From NCBI GenBank assembly GCA_963728995.1, contig CAVSMD010000003.1, positions 744,001 to 808,000 on the forward strand: a stretch of DNA of 64,000 bases, in the 5' to 3' direction. The notes below the pieces were generated by a model. That model saw only the letters and a list, made by a program, of their open reading frames with translations, was not told the origin of the DNA and made no database searches. Each line of letters starts with the position of its first letter. The stretch's first letter is position 1. Both the position numbers and the translations under genes were made by a program. Of the stretch, positions 48,262-55,749 are shown one piece after another. This stretch comes from FEN-1219 sp963728995 (GTDB taxonomy: Bacteria > Pseudomonadota > Gammaproteobacteria > Steroidobacterales > Rariloculaceae).

Positions 48262-49994
48262 AGGTCGGGACCGAGGCTGATGTGCAGCCGCGGCGAGCGA
48301 TCCTCGCCCGGCGCGACGTTGATCGGCCAGGCGACATCGACCCGCACCGGGCCGATCGGCGAGAACCAGCGCGCGCCGATTCCCGCACCCACCCGCGCCT
48401 CGAGGTCGCTGCCGAGGAACGCGTTGCCGGCATCGACGAACACCGCCGCGGCCCATGCCTCGCGGATCGGGTGCTCGTACTCGACGCTCGCCTCGAGCAG
48501 CCGATCGCCGCCGATCAGGCGCCCCACGGCATCGCGCGGCCCGAGGGATTCGAACTCGTAACCCCGCACGCTGTTGTCGCCGCCGGCAAAGAAGCGCATC
48601 GACAGCGGCAGCCGCGCGAAGTCCGCGTTCTCCAGCGTCACGCCCACGCGGCCGCGCACGATGATGCGTGCATCCCACGGCGTCGCCTGGATCCACTTGC
48701 CGCGGAAGTCCGCCTGCGCCAGCGTCAGGTCGCCCACGCCGAGCGATACGTTGACGCTCACGCGATGACCTTCGCGCGGCCGCGTGAGGCTGTCGCGCTG
48801 GCTGCGCGCCCAGGAGATTCCCGGCAGCAACAGCCGCGTGGTCAGGTCGATGCCGCCGAGATCATCGTCGTGCTCGTACAGCGCGTCCAAGAAGCGCGTC
48901 GCCGTGAATGCGTCGCTCGCACGCGTGTGGCGGAAGCCGATCCGCGCCACGGCGCCGACGCCGGCGGTCACGTCCTCGCGCGCTAGCCCGGCGCGGTAGC
49001 TCAACCAGTCGCGCTGCGGATTGCCATGCGGCACGCGATACTCGAAGGCGGCATTCTGCCGCACCTGCGCGAGCAGCAGGCTGCCGTCGATCTGATGCCC
49101 GGCGGCATTGCGCCGCACGTTGTCGTACGAGAAGCTGAACCGCGGACCGTCGTCGGTCGAGAAGCCGCCACCGACCGAATAGCTGGTCGGCGGCGCCGGC
49201 GCCGCCTCGACGCGGATCGGGATCTCACCGTCGACGGCCGCCGCGAATTGCGGCTCCGCGGTCGCTCGAGCGAAGTACCGACTGGCCGTCAAGTCGCGCT
49301 GCAGGCGGTTCACCGCCGCGGCGTCATACGGCTGGCCTTCGGCAAAATCCACAAAGCTCCGCAGCACGCCCGGCGCGAGCGCCATCGTGTCGAACGTGAC
49401 GGGACCGAAGTCGTAGCGGGTGCCCGAGTCGAACGTCAGCGCGATGTCGGCGGCCGATCGTTCCACGTACACATCGATGCGTTGCTCGGTGAACCGGCCG
49501 TCGATGTAACCGCGCTCGCGCGCCAGCGCCTCGAGCTGGTGCTTGAACGTCGCATACCGCTGGTGCTCGAGCACGCTGCCCTCGGGCAACGGGAAGGCCG
49601 CGACGAGCCCCTGCAATGCCGGGTCGTCGTGCGCCGCACCGACGACCGCGATGCGCACGCTCCCGACTCTTACCGGCTCGCCGAGCGCGACCCTCGCGCG
49701 GATGTGCCAGCAGCTCGGCGACTCACCGCCCGCAGCCTTGGCCGGCGGCATTACGGTCGCGTCGACGCGCGCCCGGTAATAGCCGAATGCGTCGAGCGCG
49801 GGCCGCACAGCCATCGGCAGCGTCGCCGCAAAATCGTCGACGGCCGCGCGCTCGGCCTGGCAGTCGGGCTCGCCCCTGACGAACTCGCGCAGGTTGTCGA
49901 GGAGCTCGCCTTCTACACCTTCGATCGTGACCTCGGCGCGACTCGGTGCCGCGAGCACGGCGGCCGCGAGCACCACGACGAAACGCAATGACAT
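48258..49994 (-). CDS. tamA: TamA, Omp85-family outer-membrane component of the TAM
   Basis: I take the ATG at 49994, which opens a signal peptide (MSLRFVVVLAAAVLAAPSRA). Upstream in-frame codons to 50039 would lie before the predicted sigma-54 start. The 578-residue protein has three POTRA-type repeats in its first 250 residues (for example YATFKHQLEALARERGYIDG). A 16-strand Omp85 barrel follows with the family motif GGDNSVRGYEFESLGP near residue 480. TamA pairs with TamB. The predicted transcript starts at or next to the ATG, so translation may be leaderless. Confidence 0.9.
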   Translation of the reverse strand: MSLRFVVVLAAAVLAAPSRAEVTIEGVEGELLDNLREFVRGEPDCQAERAAVDDFAATLPMAVRPALDAFGYYRARVDATVMPPAKAAGGESPSCWHIRARVALGEPVRVGSVRIAVVGAAHDDPALQGLVAAFPLPEGSVLEHQRYATFKHQLEALARERGYIDGRFTEQRIDVYVERSAADIALTFDSGTRYDFGPVTFDTMALAPGVLRSFVDFAEGQPYDAAAVNRLQRDLTASRYFARATAEPQFAAAVDGEIPIRVEAAPAPPTSYSVGGGFSTDDGPRFSFSYDNVRRNAAGHQIDGSLLLAQVRQNAAFEYRVPHGNPQRDWLSYRAGLAREDVTAGVGAVARIGFRHTRASDAFTATRFLDALYEHDDDLGGIDLTTRLLLPGISWARSQRDSLTRPREGHRVSVNVSLGVGDLTLAQADFRGKWIQATPWDARIIVRGRVGVTLENADFARLPLSMRFFAGGDNSVRGYEFESLGPRDAVGRLIGGDRLLEASVEYEHPIREAWAAAVFVDAGNAFLGSDLEARVGAGIGARWFSPIGPVRVDVAWPINVAPGEDRSPRLHISLGPDL

Positions 49995-50005
49995 GGTTTC
50001 ACGAA

Positions 50006-50020
50006 GCAATATCCATGCCA
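50006..50020 (-). promoter_or_regulatory. Sigma-54 promoter of tamA-tamB
   Basis: The minus strand reads TGGCATGGATATTGC followed by T, a strong match with exact spacing. The predicted start (12 bases past the final C) is position 49994, the A of the tamA ATG. It is back to back with the promoter at 50030-50044. Confidence 0.8.
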
Positions 50021-50029
50021 CGGCTTGTT

Positions 50030-50044
50030 CGGCACGCAAGTTGC
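50030..50044 (+). promoter_or_regulatory. Sigma-54 promoter of the 50088 gene
   Basis: CGGCACGCAAGTTGC followed by T matches the -24/-12 consensus save the first base. The predicted start near 50056 gives a 32-base leader holding AGGAGG. Confidence 0.78.
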
Positions 50045-50087
50045 TTCATGAGCACGCACGAACCACTAGCGCAAGGAGGAAAACGAG

Positions 50088-50447
50088 ATGATGCGTCACA
50101 CGACATTCATGGTAGTGGCCGCCGCTTTCGCAGCGGCGAGCTTTGCGGGGCGGTCGCACGCCGCGGCGGATTCGCAGCGGGCGGTCATGCACTTCGCGGA
50201 CTTGAACGGCATTCGCAACTGGCGACCCGCCGGCGATGACGACGCCGATGCGATTCTGATCGAGGGTCGCAACGGGCAATGGTTCCGAGCCACGTTCTGG
50301 GCGCCCTGCCCGGAGATCCACTTCGTGCAAGCGGTCGGCTTCGTCACCGACACGGTTGGCGATCTCGATCGTTTCACCTCGATCGTCGCGGACGGCAAAC
50401 GTTGTTTTTTCAAGACGTTCGAGCGCACGAGCGACCCCGACCAGTGA
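50088..50447 (+). CDS. Small secreted protein, DUF6491-like
   Basis: Two ATG codons start the gene after AAGGAGGAAAACGAG. The 119-residue product has a signal peptide ending near SHAAAD, then LNGIRNWRPAGDDDADAILI, the stretch GQWFRATFWAPCPEI, and a final segment with GKRCFFKTFE. The two cysteines (in APCPE and KRCFF) and the WFRATF strand fit the small periplasmic DUF6491 family of unknown function. It has its own sigma-54 promoter and overlaps the 3' end of the convergent nuclease-like gene by 38 bp. Confidence 0.7.
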   Translation: MMRHTTFMVVAAAFAAASFAGRSHAAADSQRAVMHFADLNGIRNWRPAGDDDADAILIEGRNGQWFRATFWAPCPEIHFVQAVGFVTDTVGDLDRFTSIVADGKRCFFKTFERTSDPDQ

Positions 50448-51186
50448 GCGAAGCGGCCGCTCCCGATGGCGCGTCCGTGAGCGCGGCGACGAGCGGCAAG
50501 TGATCCGACGCTCGCCGAGCCAGCGCGCTCGTATGGGCGCGCACCTCCGACAGCGCGATGCCGGGCCGCGCGCAGATGCGATCGAGCGGCAACAGCGGCC
50601 AGAACGCCGGATACGTGCGCGGACTCGGCGTCGCCGAGAAATAGCGCCGCAGCCGGCGCGACGGCCGTCCCCATAGCGCCCACTCGTTCAGGTCGCCGAG
50701 CAGCAGCGCGAAATCGGCGCCGCCGTTGCGCAGCGCCGCGAGCAGCAGGCGGACCTGGGCCCGCCGCTCGCCCGGCGCAAGGCCGAGGTGCGTCGCAATG
50801 GCCTGGAGCGTGCGAGCGCCCCACGAGAGCTGCGCGTCGATCGCGCCGCGCGGCTCGCGTCCGGGCAGGCTCAAATCGATGAGCCTTTCGCTCGCGATCG
50901 GCAACCGCGTCAGCAGCGCATTGCCGTAATGACGCCCGCCGCGCAGCAGCGTGGGACCGGCCAGCGGTCTCAAGCCCGTGTGCGCGGAGAGGAAATCGAG
51001 CACCAGCACCCCGTCCACCGAGAAGTTCTCGACCTCCTGCAAGGCGAGCACGTCGGCGTCGAGCTCATCGAGCACGCCCGCGATGCGCTTGGGATCGAAC
51101 CGCCGATCGATTCCGACGCAGCCGTGGATGTTGTAGGTCGCGATCGTGAGCCGGGACCCGACGCTGCCGCGACGCGCGTGCACCAC
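50410..51186 (-). CDS. Endonuclease/exonuclease/phosphatase (EEP) family protein
   Basis: The product has 258 residues (GTG start at 51186) and all key EEP motifs: ATYNIHGCVG, ALQEVE with the metal-binding glutamate, ATHLGLAPGERRAQ, LLLGDLNEW with Asp-Leu-Asn, and the last SDHLPLVA with the catalytic Asp-His pair. The fold cuts phosphodiester bonds in DNA, RNA or lipids. In many genomes such a gene follows a phospholipase D/VTT gene, exactly as here, with 4 bp between them. It is the last gene of the rhodanese-LigD unit. Confidence 0.85.
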   Translation of the reverse strand: MVHARRGSVGSRLTIATYNIHGCVGIDRRFDPKRIAGVLDELDADVLALQEVENFSVDGVLVLDFLSAHTGLRPLAGPTLLRGGRHYGNALLTRLPIASERLIDLSLPGREPRGAIDAQLSWGARTLQAIATHLGLAPGERRAQVRLLLAALRNGGADFALLLGDLNEWALWGRPSRRLRRYFSATPSPRTYPAFWPLLPLDRICARPGIALSEVRAHTSALARRASDHLPLVAALTDAPSGAAASLTGRGRSCARTS

Positions 51187-51190
51187 GCGG

Positions 51191-53335
51191 CTACCGTCTT
51201 TGCCGGCGCCGCCTGAACAGCCAGCGGCCGAGCAACCAGGTACCGAGCGCCGCCACGAGCACGAGACCCACGAGCGCGACGACGCGCACCGTGGCCGGCT
51301 CGCCGAACGTGGCTCCGAGCTCCCCCGCGAACACGGTCAGCAGCAGCGTGCCCGGCGCGATGCCGAGCAAGGTGCCGAGCGCGAAGTCGCGGAAGCGAAT
51401 GTGCGACGCGCCGGCCATGAGGTTGATGATCGTGAACGGCGCGATCGGCACGAACCGCAGCGTGACGACGGCCAGCAGACCCTGCCGCGCCAGGCGCCGG
51501 CTCACGCGGCCGAGCCAGCGTTGCGAGATCCGCTCGACGCCGCGGTGTCCGAGCCATCGGCCGACGGCGTAGCCTGCGAGAGCGCTGAGCTCCCCGCCGA
51601 GCAGCGCGTACGCGAAGCCCCAGCCGGCGCCGAACACGAGACCCGTCGCCACGATCAGCAGCGTGAGCGGCACGACGACGAAACCCGCGACAACGTACAG
51701 GGCCGACACCGCCAAGGGCGTCACCCAGGCATTGTGTCCGGCGCTCGCCCCCGCGAGCCATTCGGCAACGTCGACCTGCCCGCCGAGCGGCGTGAGCTCC
51801 CAGACGGCCGCGAGCACGCCGCACAACAGCAAGACGACGCCGAGCGACAGCAACGAGCGCTTCGCCGCCGCCCGATCCTCGCTCGCGAGCAACTCTTCCG
51901 CAACGCGGTCGGTGTCGAACGGGCTCGGCGGATCGATGACGGCCGCGTCCGGAACGCTGGCCTCGAGCTCCGGCGCCAGCTTGAGGTCGAGCGGCACGAG
52001 CCGGCGGCCGCCGCGGCGCGTATCGACGAGCTCGATCAGGGACTTCCCGGCCTCGAGCGCGGCCGCGATCTCGGTTGGCTCGACACCGAGGTGCTCCGCG
52101 AGCAGCCGGTTGCGCAGCGTGCCGATCACGTGCCGTGCCCGCTCGTCGCCATACCCCGCGATCGCGAGATCGCATTCGGTATCGAGGCCCATCGAGCGGT
52201 TGTTGAGGTTGGCCGAGCCGATGCGCATGAAACGATCGTCGACGATCAGCAGCTTCGAGTGCACGTTTACGCACTGCTCGTCGAGCCCCTCGACGTGCGG
52301 GAAACACACGCGCAGGCGCCGGGCGCCCTTGTGCTTCATCAGCTTACGGATCAGCCTGACGCGCAGCACGTCCATCGTGTTGTGCGAGAGCCAACCCACC
52401 GTGTGGCGCGGCATGACGATCACGATCTCCGCGCCGGCGCGCCTGGCGAGGTGCGCCGCGAGGGCCGCGCCGATGCGTTCGGCGGTGAGATACTGCGCCT
52501 CGATATAGATCGCGCGGCGGGCAGCGCCGATCGCGTCGACCAGCAGCTCCTCGATCTCGCGCACGCTCTCCTCGCTCTCGAACGCGGGGCTCGTGCGCGC
52601 GATCGCGACGGGCACCCGCTCGAGGTCGGGTTCGATCGCCGTAGGCCAGGGATCGCGGCGCGTGACGAGCGCAGCGCCGGCGAGGGTCTCGCCGGTCGCT
52701 CGAAGCCACCGCGCTCGCGCGAGCTCACCGAGCGCAGCGGCCGCCGCACCGCCGACCATCATGACGAGGTCGTGGTGCGGCTGGCGCGTGCCGTTCGTGG
52801 GCTCGCGCCGCCGCGCATCGTGCGGCGCGTGCTCGGGCGTGTCCCAGCGGCCCAGCGCGAAATCGAGACCACCGACGAAGGCCACGCGATCGTCGATGAC
52901 CACGATCTTCTGGTGATGACAGGCGCCCATGGGGTGACAGTCGTCGAGCCGAAAGCTCATGCGGGGGTGGGCGGTCCACGCCGGCCGGTAGGTCGGCAAC
53001 CACTCGCGGTCGACGCCGTACAGCGCTGGAAAGTTCCAATCAAGCAGATCCACACGGAGCTCTTGGTTGCGCTCGAGCAATGCGGCCAGGAAATCCCCGA
53101 GCTGCGACGGCCAGCCGTCCTCGCGGCCGTCGCGCGTAAGCTCGAATCTGCTGTCGATGTCCCAGCCAACGATCAGGACCGAGCGCTCGGCTCGCTTCGC
53201 CGTTTCTCGAAATGCGTGAAAGTACTCGGCGCCATCGACGAGCACCTTCATGCGTGCTGCGCTCTCGACGCGCCAGCAATTGCGTCCGGGCTCGAACGTC
53301 AGCGGCGCATCGGTGTCGTGCGGCGAGACTTTCAA
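51191..53335 (-). CDS. Phospholipase D-like protein fused to a VTT/TVP38 membrane domain
   Basis: The likely start is a TTG at 53335 that overlaps the ligD stop (TTGA). It includes the conserved EPGRNCWR that precedes the domain in relatives; the first ATG is at 53252. The 714-residue protein has two HKD motifs (HHQKIVVIDDR near residue 140 and HSKLLIVDDR near 358). A hydrophobic C terminus (from about 480) then contains a VTT (SNARE-associated) domain with FVPIAPFTIINLMAGA. PLD enzymes of this type make or remodel phospholipids such as cardiolipin at the inner membrane. The fusion is known in proteobacteria. Confidence 0.85.
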   Translation of the reverse strand: MKVSPHDTDAPLTFEPGRNCWRVESAARMKVLVDGAEYFHAFRETAKRAERSVLIVGWDIDSRFELTRDGREDGWPSQLGDFLAALLERNQELRVDLLDWNFPALYGVDREWLPTYRPAWTAHPRMSFRLDDCHPMGACHHQKIVVIDDRVAFVGGLDFALGRWDTPEHAPHDARRREPTNGTRQPHHDLVMMVGGAAAAALGELARARWLRATGETLAGAALVTRRDPWPTAIEPDLERVPVAIARTSPAFESEESVREIEELLVDAIGAARRAIYIEAQYLTAERIGAALAAHLARRAGAEIVIVMPRHTVGWLSHNTMDVLRVRLIRKLMKHKGARRLRVCFPHVEGLDEQCVNVHSKLLIVDDRFMRIGSANLNNRSMGLDTECDLAIAGYGDERARHVIGTLRNRLLAEHLGVEPTEIAAALEAGKSLIELVDTRRGGRRLVPLDLKLAPELEASVPDAAVIDPPSPFDTDRVAEELLASEDRAAAKRSLLSLGVVLLLCGVLAAVWELTPLGGQVDVAEWLAGASAGHNAWVTPLAVSALYVVAGFVVVPLTLLIVATGLVFGAGWGFAYALLGGELSALAGYAVGRWLGHRGVERISQRWLGRVSRRLARQGLLAVVTLRFVPIAPFTIINLMAGASHIRFRDFALGTLLGIAPGTLLLTVFAGELGATFGEPATVRVVALVGLVLVAALGTWLLGRWLFRRRRQRR

Positions 53336-54297
53336 AACCCGCCTGCGCGGCGCTCGCCCTTCTCCGCCAGGGCGCGATCGAGCGCGTCGCGTATGCGCTC
53401 GAGGCTCGCGGCGTGCCGCTCGATATCCGCCCACGGGTCGGCTCTTTGCGCAAGGCGGGGACGCAGGCTCTCGAGCGTGAACCGCCGTGGTCCTGCGCCC
53501 TTGCGCTTCAGCTCGCTCCATTCGAGCGGCATCGCGACGGGCGCGTTGGGCAAGGCTCGCAACGAGTACGGCAGAACGCTGGTCTGGCCCCACGCGTTGC
53601 GCGACACGTCGAGATAGAGGCGGCCGCGCCGCTTGTCTTTCCTCTGCTCCGTCGTGAGCGCATCCGGGTCCTGATTGGCCAAGGCCGCCGCCATGACACG
53701 AGCGACGTCCCGGACGTCGTCGAAGCTCGCCGTCGCGTCGAGCGGCGCAACCACATGCAAGCCCTTGGATCCCGTGGTCATCACGAACGGCGTCAGACCG
53801 ACCTCGAGCATCAGGCGCCGGACGCGCTGCGCCGCGGCGGCGACGGAGCCGAATGCGCCGGGCTTCGGCGGATCGAGATCGAAGATCAGTCGATCCGGGC
53901 AGCCGATGCGGCTCGATCGGCTGAGCCAACCGTGCAACGCGATGACGCCCTGGTTCGCGAGATAAACGAGCGTGGCCTCGTCGTTGCAGACGACGTGCGT
54001 GATCTCGCCGCCCTTCTCCCCGACGCGCGGCACCGTCACGCTGCCGATCCAGTCCGGGAAGTGCTCCGAGCGGCGTTGCTGGATGAACCCGTGGTGAGCG
54101 ATGCCATCGGGAAAGCGGTGCAGCGTGAGCGCGCGATCTCGCGCGTGCGGCAGCAGCAGACGGGCGACCGCGCGATAGTGGGCGATGACGTCAGCTTTCG
54201 TGATCGCGGGCCCGGGGAAGAGCACCTTGTCCAGGTTCGACACGTCGACCTGGCGCGCGCCAACGGTGATCTTCGCCTCGCCGCCGGACGTGCGCAT
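53332..54297 (-). CDS. ligD: Stand-alone LigD polymerase/primase domain protein
   Basis: The 321-residue protein is the LigD polymerase domain alone: SNLDKVLFPGPAITKADVI at the start, the catalytic pair in IFDLDPPKPGAF, then TTGSKGLHVVAPL and RRGRLYLDVSRNAWGQT. In bacterial non-homologous end joining this domain adds nucleotides or ribonucleotides at broken ends, with Ku and a ligase. Neither Ku nor a ligase domain is in the window. The ATG at 54297 lies 9 bp after the rhodanese gene. Confidence 0.87.
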   Translation of the reverse strand: MRTSGGEAKITVGARQVDVSNLDKVLFPGPAITKADVIAHYRAVARLLLPHARDRALTLHRFPDGIAHHGFIQQRRSEHFPDWIGSVTVPRVGEKGGEITHVVCNDEATLVYLANQGVIALHGWLSRSSRIGCPDRLIFDLDPPKPGAFGSVAAAAQRVRRLMLEVGLTPFVMTTGSKGLHVVAPLDATASFDDVRDVARVMAAALANQDPDALTTEQRKDKRRGRLYLDVSRNAWGQTSVLPYSLRALPNAPVAMPLEWSELKRKGAGPRRFTLESLRPRLAQRADPWADIERHAASLERIRDALDRALAEKGERRAGGF

Positions 54298-54305
54298 TCG
54301 ACGTT

Positions 54306-54635
54306 TCAGGACTCGACGGGATTCCCCGCCCTCGTCCAGTCCTCCTTGCCCGCCTCGTAATCGTAGACCTCGCTGTAGCCGAGCTCGTCCAAACGTCGTG
54401 CCACGCGCGTCGACACCGGGCACTCGACGTTGCGGCAGTACACGATCACCGGTGTGCCCTTGTCCGGGACGGCCTGCGCGATTTGCTCGTCGAGGTTGCG
54501 ATCGTCGCTCGGCACGTTGATCGCGCCCGGCAGGTGAAATCCGCGAAAGCTCACGCGCGGCAGCGCGTCGATCAGCGCGAGCTTGCCGTGCGCGGCCAGT
54601 TTCGCTTCCACCTGCTGACGTGTGATGGGCTGCAT
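54306..54635 (-). CDS. Single-domain rhodanese-like sulfurtransferase
   Basis: The 109-residue protein has the rhodanese fold with FRGFHLPGAINVP and an active-site loop VYCRNVECPVSTR in which the first cysteine is the expected catalytic one. It begins with an ATG after GAGGAGGAC. Such proteins move sulfane sulfur or sense redox state in the cytoplasm. It is the first gene of a four-gene sigma-54 unit (rhodanese, LigD polymerase, PLD-VTT, EEP) and is divergent from the encapsulin gene. Confidence 0.85.
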   Translation of the reverse strand: MQPITRQQVEAKLAAHGKLALIDALPRVSFRGFHLPGAINVPSDDRNLDEQIAQAVPDKGTPVIVYCRNVECPVSTRVARRLDELGYSEVYDYEAGKEDWTRAGNPVES

Positions 54636-54671
54636 CCTTGTCCTCCTCGCTCTGGGCCTCCGGAAAGTTCT

Positions 54672-54686
54672 GCAAGAACAATGCCG
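54672..54686 (-). promoter_or_regulatory. Sigma-54 promoter of the rhodanese - ligD - PLD - EEP unit
   Basis: The minus strand reads CGGCATTGTTCTTGC followed by A, consensus in spacing and nearly so in sequence. The predicted start near 54660 gives a 25-base leader that contains GAGGAGG. Confidence 0.75.
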
Positions 54687-54757
54687 GTTGGCGCAGCGCC
54701 GAGCCCGTCAAGCGAGCGCAGCCGAGCGATGGCCCGACCGCAGAATTTGCACGCGCC

Positions 54758-54770
54758 TGCAGCCTTTACA
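54758..54770. promoter_or_regulatory. Shared upstream site TGCAGCCTTTACA between divergent promoters
   Basis: This 13-mer lies between the divergent promoters at 54672-54686 and 54835-54849, 72 and 65 bp from their -24 elements. The same 13-mer recurs at 60415-60427 before another sigma-54 promoter, so it is a strong candidate enhancer site. Confidence 0.6.
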
Positions 54771-54834
54771 ACACGCGCGCGCGCACGCGGACACCCATCC
54801 GGGCACATGGGAAAAGCAAGTCCTGGGCCACGGC

Positions 54835-54849
54835 TGGCACGAACATTGG
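54835..54849 (+). promoter_or_regulatory. Sigma-54-like promoter of the encapsulin unit
   Basis: TGGCACGAACATTGG followed by A has a perfect -24 half; the -12 half ends in GG instead of GC. The predicted start is near 54861, 26 bases before the ATG at 54887, with GAGAGGAG in the leader. Confidence 0.55.
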
Positions 54850-54886
54850 ATCGCCACAGGCGAGCTTAAGTCTCGAGAGGAGTGGC

Positions 54887-55711
54887 ATGAATCATCTGAA
54901 TCGATCCCTGGCCCCGTTCAGCGCCGAGACGTGGACGGAAATCGATCACGAAGCGGCGCAGGTTCTGCGTCGAACGTTGGCTGCCCGTCGGCTCGTCGGC
55001 ATCCGTGGACCGCACGGCTGGCACCGCTCGTCGATCGGCATGGGTCGCGCGCACCGGATCGACGGGCCGGTAGCGGGCGTGGAGACGTCGCTTCGAGAAA
55101 CGTATCCGTTGGTCGAGTGCCGAACGCCGTTCACGCTCGCACGCACGGAGCTCGACGCGATCGAGCGCGGCGCACGCGATCCGGACCTCACGCCGCTGAG
55201 CGAGGCGGCGCGAATCGCGGCCCATGCGGAGGATAAAGCCATCTTCGACGGGCTCGAAGCCGCCGGCATTCGGGGTCTGCTCGAGGTCGGCGCGGCCCAG
55301 TCGCTCGAGGTCGACGCCGACTACGAGGCCTATCCGAAGATCGTGGCCACCGCCTTGACGGTGCTGCGTGATCGCGGCGTCGGCGGCCCTTATGCCATCG
55401 CACTGAGCTCCGAGGCGCACCAGGGCCTGACCGAGACGCTGAACGAGGGAGGCTATCCCATCATGAAGCTGCTGCAGCAGCAGCTCGACGGGCCTATCGT
55501 CTGGGCGCCGGCGCTCGAAGGCGCCGTCGTGCTCAGCACGCGCGGCGAGGACTTTCAGCTGGAAATCGGCCAGGACTTCGCGATCGGCTACCGCCAGCAC
55601 AGCGCGGACGGCGTCGAGCTTTATCTCGAGGAGAGCTTCACGTTTCTGTGCCGCACGGAGGAAGCCGTCGTGCCTTTGCGGCGGACGGCGAAGCCCGCGC
55701 CCGGTGGGTAG
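54887..55711 (+). CDS. Encapsulin shell protein (family 1, HK97 fold)
   Basis: The 274-residue protein matches the length and motifs of family 1 encapsulins. It has LNRSLAPFSAETWTEIDHEA at the N terminus, TLAARRLVGIRGPHGW, then PLVECRTPFTLARTELD. Later segments are EDKAIFDGLEAAGIRG, GGPYAIALSSEAHQGL and a C-terminal part with GEDFQLEIGQDFAIGY and LYLEESFTF. Encapsulins self-assemble into nanocompartments that hold cargo enzymes such as ferritin-like proteins or peroxidases, by a short C-terminal peptide on the cargo. No standard cargo gene is next to it; the genes beside it encode an exported BON protein and a rhodanese. Confidence 0.88.
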   Translation: MNHLNRSLAPFSAETWTEIDHEAAQVLRRTLAARRLVGIRGPHGWHRSSIGMGRAHRIDGPVAGVETSLRETYPLVECRTPFTLARTELDAIERGARDPDLTPLSEAARIAAHAEDKAIFDGLEAAGIRGLLEVGAAQSLEVDADYEAYPKIVATALTVLRDRGVGGPYAIALSSEAHQGLTETLNEGGYPIMKLLQQQLDGPIVWAPALEGAVVLSTRGEDFQLEIGQDFAIGYRQHSADGVELYLEESFTFLCRTEEAVVPLRRTAKPAPGG

Positions 55712-55749
55712 GTCGGAGTCCGGCGGACACGAATACAGGAGACTGGATC

